Source: Chloroflexota bacterium | GTDB lineage: Bacteria; Chloroflexota; Anaerolineae; UBA4142 | Direction: 5' to 3' | Assembly (NCBI GenBank): GCA_016215025.1 | Contig: JACRMI010000066.1 | Location: 91,557 to 155,556 of the forward strand | Length of the DNA: 64,000 nucleotides | In this document: positions 36,453 through 43,864 of the stretch, one piece after another | Numbering within the stretch: position 1 is the first letter of the stretch | Layout of the letters: each line of letters starts with the position of its first letter | Notes under the pieces: generated by a model | What the model was told of the DNA's origin: nothing | Databases searched by the model: none | The model's input: only the letters and a program-made list of their open reading frames with translations | Translations under genes and position numbers: made by a program

Positions 36453-37331
36453 ATGGCTGGTAATGCATCGTTCAAGGCTGCCAAAGCCGAGATGCTTAAA
36501 ACAATTGCGCAACATGGGAAATTGGCGATCTCCCACAATATGTGGTTGGAGCGAAACGTTGCCCTCTATGGTCCAAAATCAATGATTTCTGCTTCAAATA
36601 CAATTGCAGCTCGCTTTACGAAAGACGGCGAAACTAAACCCAAGTCAAAAGTCGTCGTTGTAGGTCAAGCCCCGAATGGATTTGGCAAACAGATCGATTG
36701 GGATTCCGGGGACGCTGAGATTGCCCTAGTAATTTTCCTAAATGCCGCTGACCCTCTAGGGGTGACTATTTCAAGCGTTAGGGCGGCAGACACAATTGAA
36801 TTCGTGTTTGCAGGAGGACTTGCTTCATTTGCCATCGAGACCGAAAACGAAGGAATTGGGTCTATTATTGGACTGATTGCTGCAGGAGCGAAGGTTGGCA
36901 CGATACCGTTTGGTGTACCTGAACTGATACCGGTTATTGATGCAACAGAAAAGTTTGCAAAGTCAAATTTCAAGGAAGCCCAGGACGATACCAAGCGTCG
37001 CAACCCATTCGGTATAGATCCGGATGGAAAGCTAGCCCGTCAAGAAGGCGGTGTAATCATTAGTCTTCCAGGGGCAGGGAGAATGTTCTACAGTGGTGAA
37101 AGCGAGGACCGTTGGATAAAGGAGCCAGGTACCCGGGATGAGGCACACCATCCCCATCATCTAGTAAGCGCATTTTATCTACAGGGGCGAACTATGAGAA
37201 CAGCGGGTGCCGATGGCGATATCGCCATATATCCATGGGATTGGAAATTTGCGGATAATTTGGGATTCTATAAACTTCATGTTCTCTTGAAGCGCGGTAA
37301 CCGTATCAGCGATGGACCGCCTATCCGTTAA
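36453..37331 (+). CDS. Hypothetical protein, possibly acquired
   Basis: A 292-residue protein of unknown family. Visible parts: N-terminal FKAAKAEMLKTIAQHGKLAI, a middle with hydrophobic glycine-rich stretches (GIGSIIGLIAAGAKVGTIPF, residues about 136-155), then a polar C-terminus with HHPHHLVSAFYLQGRTMRTA. The glycine-rich hydrophobic hairpin could insert in a membrane, but that is speculation. Codon use is more AT-rich than that of mutS next door. AAGGAG precedes ATG 36453. A terminator at 37380 ends the pair. Confidence 0.62.
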   Translation: MAGNASFKAAKAEMLKTIAQHGKLAISHNMWLERNVALYGPKSMISASNTIAARFTKDGETKPKSKVVVVGQAPNGFGKQIDWDSGDAEIALVIFLNAADPLGVTISSVRAADTIEFVFAGGLASFAIETENEGIGSIIGLIAAGAKVGTIPFGVPELIPVIDATEKFAKSNFKEAQDDTKRRNPFGIDPDGKLARQEGGVIISLPGAGRMFYSGESEDRWIKEPGTRDEAHHPHHLVSAFYLQGRTMRTAGADGDIAIYPWDWKFADNLGFYKLHVLLKRGNRISDGPPIR

Positions 37332-37379
37332 TCACGGTGATGGGTAGGAAGAGCAAGAACTAGACGAGATTGCGAATTA

Positions 37380-37410
37380 AGCCGGTGAAGATCTTCACTG
37401 GCTTTTTGCA
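37380..37410 (+). terminator. Terminator after the hypothetical gene pair
   Basis: AGCCGGTGAAGA / TCTTCACTGGCT (one G-T pair) at 37380-37403, followed by TTTT. Confidence 0.85.
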
Positions 37411-37441
37411 TCTCAGGTTCAAATTTATTGCTAAAAACAAA

Positions 37442-37469
37442 TTGACACCGCATCGCTTTGCATTATAAT
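37442..37469 (+). promoter_or_regulatory. mutS promoter (leaderless layout)
   Basis: TTGACA (37442-37447), 16-bp spacer, TATAAT (37464-37469). The expected start of transcription, about 7 bases on, falls at 37476-37478, the mutS ATG. No ribosome site is present. Confidence 0.85.
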
Positions 37470-37477
37470 TCGCCGCG

Positions 37478-40042
37478 ATGACCACACCTATCCGCCAACA
37501 ATACCTCCGCATCAAAAAACAATTCCCTGGTACCATTGTATTTTTTCGCCTGGGCGATTTCTACGAAACGTTTGACGACGATGCCAAAACAGTCTCCGAA
37601 GTGTGCAACATCGTCCTCACCGGGCGCGACATGGGCACGGGCAATCGCGTGCCGCTGGCGGGCGTGCCATACCACGCTCTCGATAATTATCTCGCGCGCT
37701 TGATTAACGCGGGACACAAGGTTGCCATCGTCGAGCAAACGGGCGATGTGGTCAACGGACTCATGCCGCGTGAAGTTGCTCGCGTGGTCACGCCTGGGAC
37801 TGTCGTCGAGCCGAACCTGCTCGAAGAAAAACGCAACAACTATCTCGCCGCGCTCGTCGTCGATCAAAATCGCGCGGGCATTGCCTACGCCGACATCACG
37901 ACCGGTGTTTTTTGCGCGACCGAAGTCGCCGCGAACGACGCTCGCCAAGAACTGGATCGACTTCATCCGTCGGAACTGCTGGTCGATCCAAAGCAATCTC
38001 CAATTCCTAATCTGCAATTTCCAACTTCCAATTTCCAAATCCCAGACCTTGATTCCGCTCGTCGAACTTTGCTCGATCATTTTCACGTTGCTGCGCTCGA
38101 TGGTTTTGGTTTGGCGGGATTGCCTCTCGCGACACGCGCTGCGGGTACGATCATTCAATACTTGCAAGACAATCAAAAGTCGGCGCTGGCGCAATTGACC
38201 ACGCTCAAGACCTACTCCACGCAATCGTTCATGACGCTCGATCCGGCGACGCGGCGAAACCTTGAGTTAGTTGTATCGTTGCGCGGCGGGACGGTCAAGG
38301 GTGCGCTGCTCGGCGTGCTCGACGAGACACGCACGGCGATGGGTGGGCGCTTGCTGCGCGAATGGCTGACGCAGCCGTTGCTTGATTTAGACGCGCTCAA
38401 TGCGCGACTCGATCATGTCGATGCGTTTTATCGTGATACGGCATGTCGTGAATCGTTGCGCGATCTGCTCAAGAAGGTGAGCGATCTTGAGCGCTTGACG
38501 AATCGGGTTGCGCAAGGCATCGCCACGCCCCGCGATGTCGTCGCGATCAAGGCAAGTCTGGACGTGATTCCCAAAATAGCGACCTTAGTTGAACAGACCG
38601 CTGACCGCCGACGGCCGACGGCAGAAAATTCGGCGGTCAACCGTCAGTGGTCAGCGGTCGGACTTGATCCTTGCGGGGACATTGTCAACCTCATTTCTCG
38701 TGCCATCGTTCCAGAGCCGCCGGGAAATCTCAACAACGGCGGCGTGATTCTGCCCGGCTATTCCACCGAACTTGACGGCATTGCGGGCGCGTCGCGGAAC
38801 GCCAAGGACTGGGTCGCCAACCTCGAACGCAAAGAGCGCGAACGCACCGGCATCAAATCGCTCAAGGTGGGCTATAACAAAGTGTTCGGCTATTACATCG
38901 AAGTCACCACGCCGAATCTGCCGCAAGTGCCGAGCGAGTACATCCGCAAGCAGACGCTCACCAACGCCGAGCGTTACATCACGCCCGATTTGAAAGAGTA
39001 CGAATCGCTGATTCTGAACGCCGAAGAGCGCATCTCCGAATTAGAGACGACACTGTTCAAAGAAGTCTGCGCGCAAATTGCTGCCGCAACGCCGCGATTG
39101 CTTGCCACCGCGCGCGTCATCGCCCAGATCGATGCGTACGCGGCGCTCGCCGAAGTTGCGATGCGGTATCGCTACGTGCGTCCGCAACTCAACAACAGCG
39201 GCGCGATTCATATTGTCGGCGCGCGGCATCCGGTCGTCGAGCTGACTCTGAAGGATGAGCCGTTCGTGCCGAACGATGTCACGCTGTCGAAAGACGAAGT
39301 GATTCACATCATCACGGGACCGAACATGAGCGGCAAGTCCACGTTCTTGCGTCAGGTTGCGCTGATCGTGTTGATGGCGCAAATTGGTTCATTCGTCCCG
39401 GCGGAATCGGCGACGATTGGTTTGGTCGATCGCATCTTTACGCGTATCGGCGCGCAGGACGAAATCGCGCAGGGACAATCGACGTTCATGGTCGAGATGG
39501 TCGAGGCGGCGAATATTCTCGCGCACAGCACGCAGCGCAGTTTGATCGTGCTGGACGAAGTGGGGCGCGGGACGAGCACGTACGATGGTATCGCCATTGC
39601 GCGCGCGATTGTCGAACACATTCACAATCATCCGAACCTGGGATCAAAAACGCTTTTCGCGACGCATTATCACGAATTGATCGAGTTGGAACAATATTTG
39701 CCCAAGGTCCGCAATTACAACGTGGCAGTGCTGGAGCAAGGCGGTCAAGTCGTTTTTTTGCACAAGATTGTGCGCGGCGGTGCGGATAAATCGTACGGCA
39801 TTCACGTCGCGCAGTTGGCGGGCATTCCGAAAGCGGTTGTGCATCGCGCTGAGGAAGTATTAAAAGAGTTGGAGACGCGCCAAGAGTCGCACACCCAAAA
39901 AGTCGGCGTACAGTTGGCGTTATTTTCGCAAGACGATCCGCTGCGCGACGAATTAAAAAATCTCGATGTGCTGTCGCTGTCGCCGCTGGAAGCGTTGAAC
40001 AAGTTGTTTGAGTTGGTGGATAAAGCCAAGTCCAATAAATAA
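37478..40042 (+). CDS. mutS: DNA mismatch repair protein MutS (with two in-frame repeat insertions)
   Basis: Recognises mispairs and starts mismatch repair. The 854 residues show the mismatch-binding motif GTIVFFRLGDFYETFDDDA (Phe-x-Glu) at about 18-36, the lever/clamp region NAERYITPDLKEYESLI, Walker A ITGPNMSGKSTFLRQVALI near 613, and LIVLDEVGRGTSTYDGIAIA. Two stretches are foreign to the family: residues 173-189 (repeat at 37997-38045, between the connector strands) and 373-394 (palindrome at 38596-38660, in the core/lever). Both keep the frame. No mutL is seen here. Confidence 0.97.
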   Translation: MTTPIRQQYLRIKKQFPGTIVFFRLGDFYETFDDDAKTVSEVCNIVLTGRDMGTGNRVPLAGVPYHALDNYLARLINAGHKVAIVEQTGDVVNGLMPREVARVVTPGTVVEPNLLEEKRNNYLAALVVDQNRAGIAYADITTGVFCATEVAANDARQELDRLHPSELLVDPKQSPIPNLQFPTSNFQIPDLDSARRTLLDHFHVAALDGFGLAGLPLATRAAGTIIQYLQDNQKSALAQLTTLKTYSTQSFMTLDPATRRNLELVVSLRGGTVKGALLGVLDETRTAMGGRLLREWLTQPLLDLDALNARLDHVDAFYRDTACRESLRDLLKKVSDLERLTNRVAQGIATPRDVVAIKASLDVIPKIATLVEQTADRRRPTAENSAVNRQWSAVGLDPCGDIVNLISRAIVPEPPGNLNNGGVILPGYSTELDGIAGASRNAKDWVANLERKERERTGIKSLKVGYNKVFGYYIEVTTPNLPQVPSEYIRKQTLTNAERYITPDLKEYESLILNAEERISELETTLFKEVCAQIAAATPRLLATARVIAQIDAYAALAEVAMRYRYVRPQLNNSGAIHIVGARHPVVELTLKDEPFVPNDVTLSKDEVIHIITGPNMSGKSTFLRQVALIVLMAQIGSFVPAESATIGLVDRIFTRIGAQDEIAQGQSTFMVEMVEAANILAHSTQRSLIVLDEVGRGTSTYDGIAIARAIVEHIHNHPNLGSKTLFATHYHELIELEQYLPKVRNYNVAVLEQGGQVVFLHKIVRGGADKSYGIHVAQLAGIPKAVVHRAEEVLKELETRQESHTQKVGVQLALFSQDDPLRDELKNLDVLSLSPLEALNKLFELVDKAKSNK
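37997..38045. repeat. CCAATTTCCAA low-complexity repeat inside mutS
   Basis: CAATCTCCAATTCCTAATC then GCAATTTCCAACTTCC and AATTTCCAAATCCC. Encodes IPNLQFPTSNFQIP. Similar to the start of gntK (150-187). Confidence 0.75.
38596..38660. repeat. GACCGCTGACC palindrome inside mutS
   Basis: GACCGCTGACC (38596-38606) and its exact complement GGTCAGCGGTC (38649-38659), with further internal pairing (CCGCCGA...TCGGCGG). Length between arms 42 bases; it keeps the reading frame. Confidence 0.85.
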
Positions 40043-40060
40043 ACAAGTCACTGAAAATTA

Positions 40061-40099
40061 AACTCCCGCAGATAATCTCATCTGCGGGAGTTGTCTTTT
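40061..40099 (+). terminator. mutS terminator
   Basis: AACTCCCGCAGAT (40061-40073), 6-base loop, exact complement (40080-40092), then GTCTTTTA. Confidence 0.92.
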
Positions 40100-40114
40100 A
40101 TCGTAACTCAGCCA

Positions 40115-40372
40115 TCTGTCACACTTGCATGACGGTGGCTGAACTTGGCTGTGCTGAACTTGGCGCAGTCAGCCCCAGCCACGTGTGGTGCAAGTGTTGC
40201 GAGCAGCGTTTCATAGAGCATAGTAATCGACAAGTTGCCGAGCGACGAAGCAATCTAAATCGTAGACAGAGATTGCTTGCTTCGGCTTCGCTCAGCACCG
40301 GCACGCGAATCGTCCGGCACTATCTGATGCTGCGTACGTACTGCGTGCCTTCTCGCAATGACAACTTGAGTA
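40115..40372. repeat. Intergenic repeat block between mutS and a lipoprotein gene
   Basis: No gene is seen. CTGTCACACTTGCATGACGG and CGTGTGGTGCAAGTGTTG resemble the 57833 and 58581 elements. GCCGAGCGACGAAGCAATC (40237-40255) is the inverse of 18989-19006, and CTCGCAATGACA ends the block near 40363. It appears to be at least two nested or adjacent elements. Confidence 0.65.
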
Positions 40373-40380
40373 ATTAGCTT

Positions 40381-41166
40381 TTATCGTTGAATATTGAAAT
40401 TGACGACGCTGGTCCACATGCTATTATTTTTGTTATCGCCGTTGGCGCGCACGAGCAGTGTGTAATCGCCGCTGTCGATGTTTGCGCCATTGGGCCATTT
40501 GCCGCCGTGTTCGGCAAAAATCCAATTGGGGCAAGGATTGTCGCCGCCGAACGCGCAGTAAGGCTTGTTGCGCTCCGTCGTTTTGTAAACGGGATTTTTC
40601 CCATCGAGCACATCGCGGTCTTGCGTCTTGATTTTGTAAAACGCAAAATCAACTGAGGTTACACCTGTGCCATCGCCTTTGCTCTTGCAATCGGGCACAC
40701 ACGCGATGACTTGGAAGGAAATCAAACTCTTTGGAACCGAGACACCGAAAACTCTTCCCTCCATGTTGTTTCCATCTTTGTCGAAAACTGGAAGCTGAGG
40801 CAAAACGACTCGGGTTGGCGGAGGTGGCGGTGGAGGAGGAGGAATTGGCGTATTCGTAGGAGTTGATGTGGGCGTGTTCGGTGGGACGGTGGGCGATGTA
40901 GTCGGAGCGAGGGTTGCGCTGGGTTGCACCGTCGCAGTCTCCGTCGCTCCCGTTGGCGCGATGGGTAACGGTGTTTGCGTTGCAGGCGCAATAGAAGGAA
41001 AAGGTGTCAACGTGAGCAACGTACTACCCGCTGGAATCGAAGTTGCGAGCATAGGTGTGATGCTTGGCGTGGCAAAGGCAATGTTGACGGTCAGCCCGCA
41101 GCCGGTCGAAAAGAAACTCAAGCCGATTAGGGAACCGATCACCGCAGAAAATATTTTGGGGCGCAT
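40381..41166 (-). CDS. Proline/threonine-rich secreted lipoprotein-like protein
   Basis: A 261-residue protein. Hydrophobic N-terminus SAVIGSLIGLSFFSTGC ends in a cysteine (C23), a weak lipobox. Residues 45-120 are a Thr/Pro/Ser spacer ending in nine prolines, typical of a wall- or surface-spanning linker. Residues 125-261 form a domain with paired cysteines (IACVPDCKSKGDG, YCAFGGDNPCPNWIFAEHG) and end SGDYTLLVRANGDNKNN. The domain is not recognised; a carbohydrate- or protein-binding beta-sandwich is possible. It follows the TPR gene by 45 bases on the same strand. Confidence 0.75.
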   Translation of the reverse strand: MRPKIFSAVIGSLIGLSFFSTGCGLTVNIAFATPSITPMLATSIPAGSTLLTLTPFPSIAPATQTPLPIAPTGATETATVQPSATLAPTTSPTVPPNTPTSTPTNTPIPPPPPPPPPTRVVLPQLPVFDKDGNNMEGRVFGVSVPKSLISFQVIACVPDCKSKGDGTGVTSVDFAFYKIKTQDRDVLDGKNPVYKTTERNKPYCAFGGDNPCPNWIFAEHGGKWPNGANIDSGDYTLLVRANGDNKNNSMWTSVVNFNIQR

Positions 41167-41211
41167 AGTTATCTCCTGGATTTGCGCGCGCTGAGTCGCG
41201 CACTAGAACCA

Positions 41212-42852
41212 TTACGGTAGCTTGCTGATCCAATCGTTGACCTGGGTTTGCGCGCGTTGGCAACGTGCCGCCGCGCCTTGAACGATGGTGGGGTCATAGA
41301 TGCGCAGGTCCCAGCATTTGGCATACCAGCTATTCGCTTGGTCGTATAATATTTTAGCCGCTGCTGTGTCATTCAATTGCGATTTAGCAATGCCTTTTTC
41401 AAAAGTCGCATTTCCCAGCGTCAAGTACGCTTCCGCCATTGAACGCACTTGCTTGTTTTTTTCGATTTCATTCAATTGTTCGTTTGTGCGTTTGATCGAT
41501 TCGTCAAAGGTGTCCGCCGCGCGCGCCCAATCTTGCTGATGCAAGTACGCTTCGCCTTGAAGAAACAACGTCGATGCGAGCGCGCCGCGTACTTTGATTT
41601 CGGTTTGCTCTTCGCGCGCTTGGAGTGCATGGTTCAACGCGGTCTGATATTCGCCGAACGCGCGATTCATAAACTCTGGCTGCGCGAGTCGATCTGGCGC
41701 ACTCTGGCGCATCATTCGCAATTGATATACGCCGCCCAGCCCATAATACGCGCGCGCGTACGTCGCATTCCGATTCTTCGCCGCATTGAACGCGGCTGCG
41801 GCTTTCGTCAGATTCGGTTCAACCTGAGCGAACGCATCTTGCGCGCCCGCTTGATCGCCTTGCGCGCTGCGTGATTCGCCCAAAGCTTGTTGATGGTTCG
41901 CCATAAAAAGATATTCGCGCCCGATGAAATAATTTAGGACCTCTTCGCCCGCGCGATTGTCGGACGCCTGCAAGAGTTTGAGGGCGTTCTGAAAATATCC
42001 GAGCGCATCTTCATGATAGCCGCGAAAATCTTTGAGCAAGCCGAACGTGAGTTGCGCCAAAGCTTGGCGGCGAGCGATCAACGTCTTGTCTTGCGCGAGA
42101 CTTGTGAACCAGGTGCTCCCCGGCTGACTCGACAATTGCACCGGAATCGGCGAACCGAATTGATAACGTCCCACAATTTCGTCTGCCTCGCCGACAAGTG
42201 GCGCAACGTAAAACGCCGGCACGAAATTCGATGGAATGCTATTGGTTTCCAAATTGCCGTAAACGATAATGTTCGCGCCCAGTTCGGTTGCGCGGGCTGC
42301 CGCCGCAGCATGTTGTTGTTCAGGACTGGACCCAGGAATCATTCCAATCTGCACACGGATTTGAGACGGAAACAAACTATCGTTCCACACGAGCGGCTTG
42401 GGCAGCCCAGGTTGATTCGTAGCAAGGGGGATCAATTCGTCGCGGAGCGCAGCAAAAATCATTCGGCTGAAGGATTGGGATTCGCTGGTAACTTGGATTT
42501 GTTTGTCTGCGCCCATCACGCCGAAATCGGCGACGGCGATGTTGAATGTATCGAGCGGCATTTTGTTCGGCACGAAATACAAATAACCGCCGATGGCGAC
42601 CAGCACAATCAGAATCACAACGCCGACAAAAACAGGCACGGCTGGCACGACGAGCGTCCCCACCTTGATAACGTTCTTGCCGACGATGACATCGCGCGCG
42701 CCTTCGCCGACGTTCGCGATGATGGTATCGCCGTGCGAAAAACGAAACCATTCGCGCAGACGCTCAAGCCAACTGGTTTTTTGCTCAGACAAAGCTGTTG
42801 CTCCGAAAATCCAGGGAACTAGAGGAACTGATGGAAATAAGGGAAAATTCAC
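41212..42852 (-). CDS. Membrane-anchored TPR-repeat protein
   Basis: A 546-residue protein. After a short N-terminal region comes HGDTIIANVGEGARDVIVGK, a motif shared with the next gene upstream. A membrane helix follows (FVGVVILIVLVAIGGYLYFV, about 75-94), then a domain with ELGANIIVYGNLETNSIPSN, and from about 280 to 546 tetratricopeptide-like helices (YARAYYGLGGVYQLRMM, AYLTLGNATFEKGIAKS). The start at GTG 42852 has GGAGG, but residues 1-20 come from a GGAACT/AGGGAA repeat, so TTG 42792 is an alternative. The fold suggests a scaffold for an envelope complex. Confidence 0.8.
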   Translation of the reverse strand: MNFPLFPSVPLVPWIFGATALSEQKTSWLERLREWFRFSHGDTIIANVGEGARDVIVGKNVIKVGTLVVPAVPVFVGVVILIVLVAIGGYLYFVPNKMPLDTFNIAVADFGVMGADKQIQVTSESQSFSRMIFAALRDELIPLATNQPGLPKPLVWNDSLFPSQIRVQIGMIPGSSPEQQHAAAAARATELGANIIVYGNLETNSIPSNFVPAFYVAPLVGEADEIVGRYQFGSPIPVQLSSQPGSTWFTSLAQDKTLIARRQALAQLTFGLLKDFRGYHEDALGYFQNALKLLQASDNRAGEEVLNYFIGREYLFMANHQQALGESRSAQGDQAGAQDAFAQVEPNLTKAAAAFNAAKNRNATYARAYYGLGGVYQLRMMRQSAPDRLAQPEFMNRAFGEYQTALNHALQAREEQTEIKVRGALASTLFLQGEAYLHQQDWARAADTFDESIKRTNEQLNEIEKNKQVRSMAEAYLTLGNATFEKGIAKSQLNDTAAAKILYDQANSWYAKCWDLRIYDPTIVQGAAARCQRAQTQVNDWISKLP

Positions 42853-42891
42853 AGAGTTCCTCCAGTTTCCCTAATTTCCTTTTTTACAGGA

Positions 42892-43398
42892 TCACCCCGC
42901 GCTTGCCGATGCTGTACCGATTGCGCTAGCACCGCCGAGGCGAGTTCTTGCCCACTTGATCGCCACTTCTCCGGCTTTGCCCACGACTTTGCCGACAGCA
43001 GGAGATGCGAACAGTCCCACCACGGTTTCTGCCATCGAGGGCACGTTATCGAGAAGCCAATCGCCAACTTGGGTGATAGTACTGGCGCTCGGCGTGTCCT
43101 TGGGGTCGGTCTTTGTCAATTCGCCTTGCAAGAGTTTGATTTGAAACTCGGCGATTTTTTTGGTATCGGCTGGGACTTGATTTTGTTTGGCGAGTGTTGC
43201 ATTCAGTTCGGCAAACTTTTGCTCGATCAATTGTTTGTCGTTGGGGGTTGGCGCACCGAGGGTGGAGATGACGGTCTGCTGAATATTTTTGCCCACGGCG
43301 ACATTCTGCGCGCCTGCGCCGACGTTGGCGATGATCGAATCGCCTGTAATATTTGGCGGCAGTTTTTCCCACCAAGGTTGTTCGGTATTTTTTGCCAT
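42892..43398 (-). CDS. Small protein sharing the IIANVGxGAxxVxVGKN motif
   Basis: A 168-residue protein of unknown family. Residues 18-38 read TGDSIIANVGAGAQNVAVGK, nearly the same as in the TPR protein at 41212. The middle is a predicted long helix (NDKQLIEQKFAELNATLAKQ). The C-terminus is a weakly hydrophobic segment (SMAETVVGLFASPAVGKVVG). It starts at 43398 behind GGAG and is cotranscribed with the TPR gene. The shared motif could be a docking or oligomerisation element; no established function. Confidence 0.72.
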   Translation of the reverse strand: MAKNTEQPWWEKLPPNITGDSIIANVGAGAQNVAVGKNIQQTVISTLGAPTPNDKQLIEQKFAELNATLAKQNQVPADTKKIAEFQIKLLQGELTKTDPKDTPSASTITQVGDWLLDNVPSMAETVVGLFASPAVGKVVGKAGEVAIKWARTRLGGASAIGTASASAG

Positions 43399-43418
43399 CG
43401 ACTGTACTCCTATGCAAT

Positions 43419-43459
43419 GTAAGGCAAGTTGCAAGGCAAGTTAGAAACTTGCTCTACAT
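43419..43459. repeat. GGCAAGTT/AACTTGC palindrome
   Basis: TGTAAGGCAAGTTGC, a second GGCAAGTT, and AACTTGCTCTACA. Related to the 28295 family. It lies in the 466-bp divergent region 43399-43864. Confidence 0.6.
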
Positions 43460-43625
43460 TTAAAATAAAAGACAGACCGATAGAGTGGTCTGCCTTTCGA
43501 AGATGATCGCCTACAGCATCGCAGACGAGACAGATACGTCGCACTCATCACGGCGTCTATGCTCGCTAATGGATGTGGCGGATTATAGCATCGTCATTCG
43601 ACGCGTGTCAACCGCATTTTAGGCA

Positions 43626-43698
43626 TTACGTGCGACGCACCACCCTTCGCATGAGCGGAGCTTAAAGCGGAGTCGAAGGAAGACCGCGTCGCACGTAA
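43626..43698. repeat. TTACGTGCGACGC inverted pair
   Basis: TTACGTGCGACGC (43626-43638) and its exact complement (43686-43698). The core is shared with the hairpin at 29090-29133. The inner part contains CCTTCGCATGAGCGGAG and GGAGTCGAAGGA. Confidence 0.8.
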
Positions 43699-43706
43699 AC
43701 CTAGTT

Positions 43707-43735
43707 TTGTCACTCTGTATTACGTGTGATATACT
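43707..43735 (+). promoter_or_regulatory. Promoter for the NBR1-Ig lipoprotein gene
   Basis: TTGTCA (43707-43712), 17-bp spacer, TATACT (43730-43735). A leader of about 120 bases follows with TAGTGCA / TGCACTA pairing. Confidence 0.75.
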
Positions 43736-43864
43736 TGAACTTAGTAGTGCATCCACAAAGTCTTGCATAGCAAGCCCAGCGTATTTCATGCGTAGCTGAC
43801 TATGCAGCATTACTTTGGGGCTGCACTAGTTCCTCGCATTTGATTCTTCTTTGGGGGGTTGACA

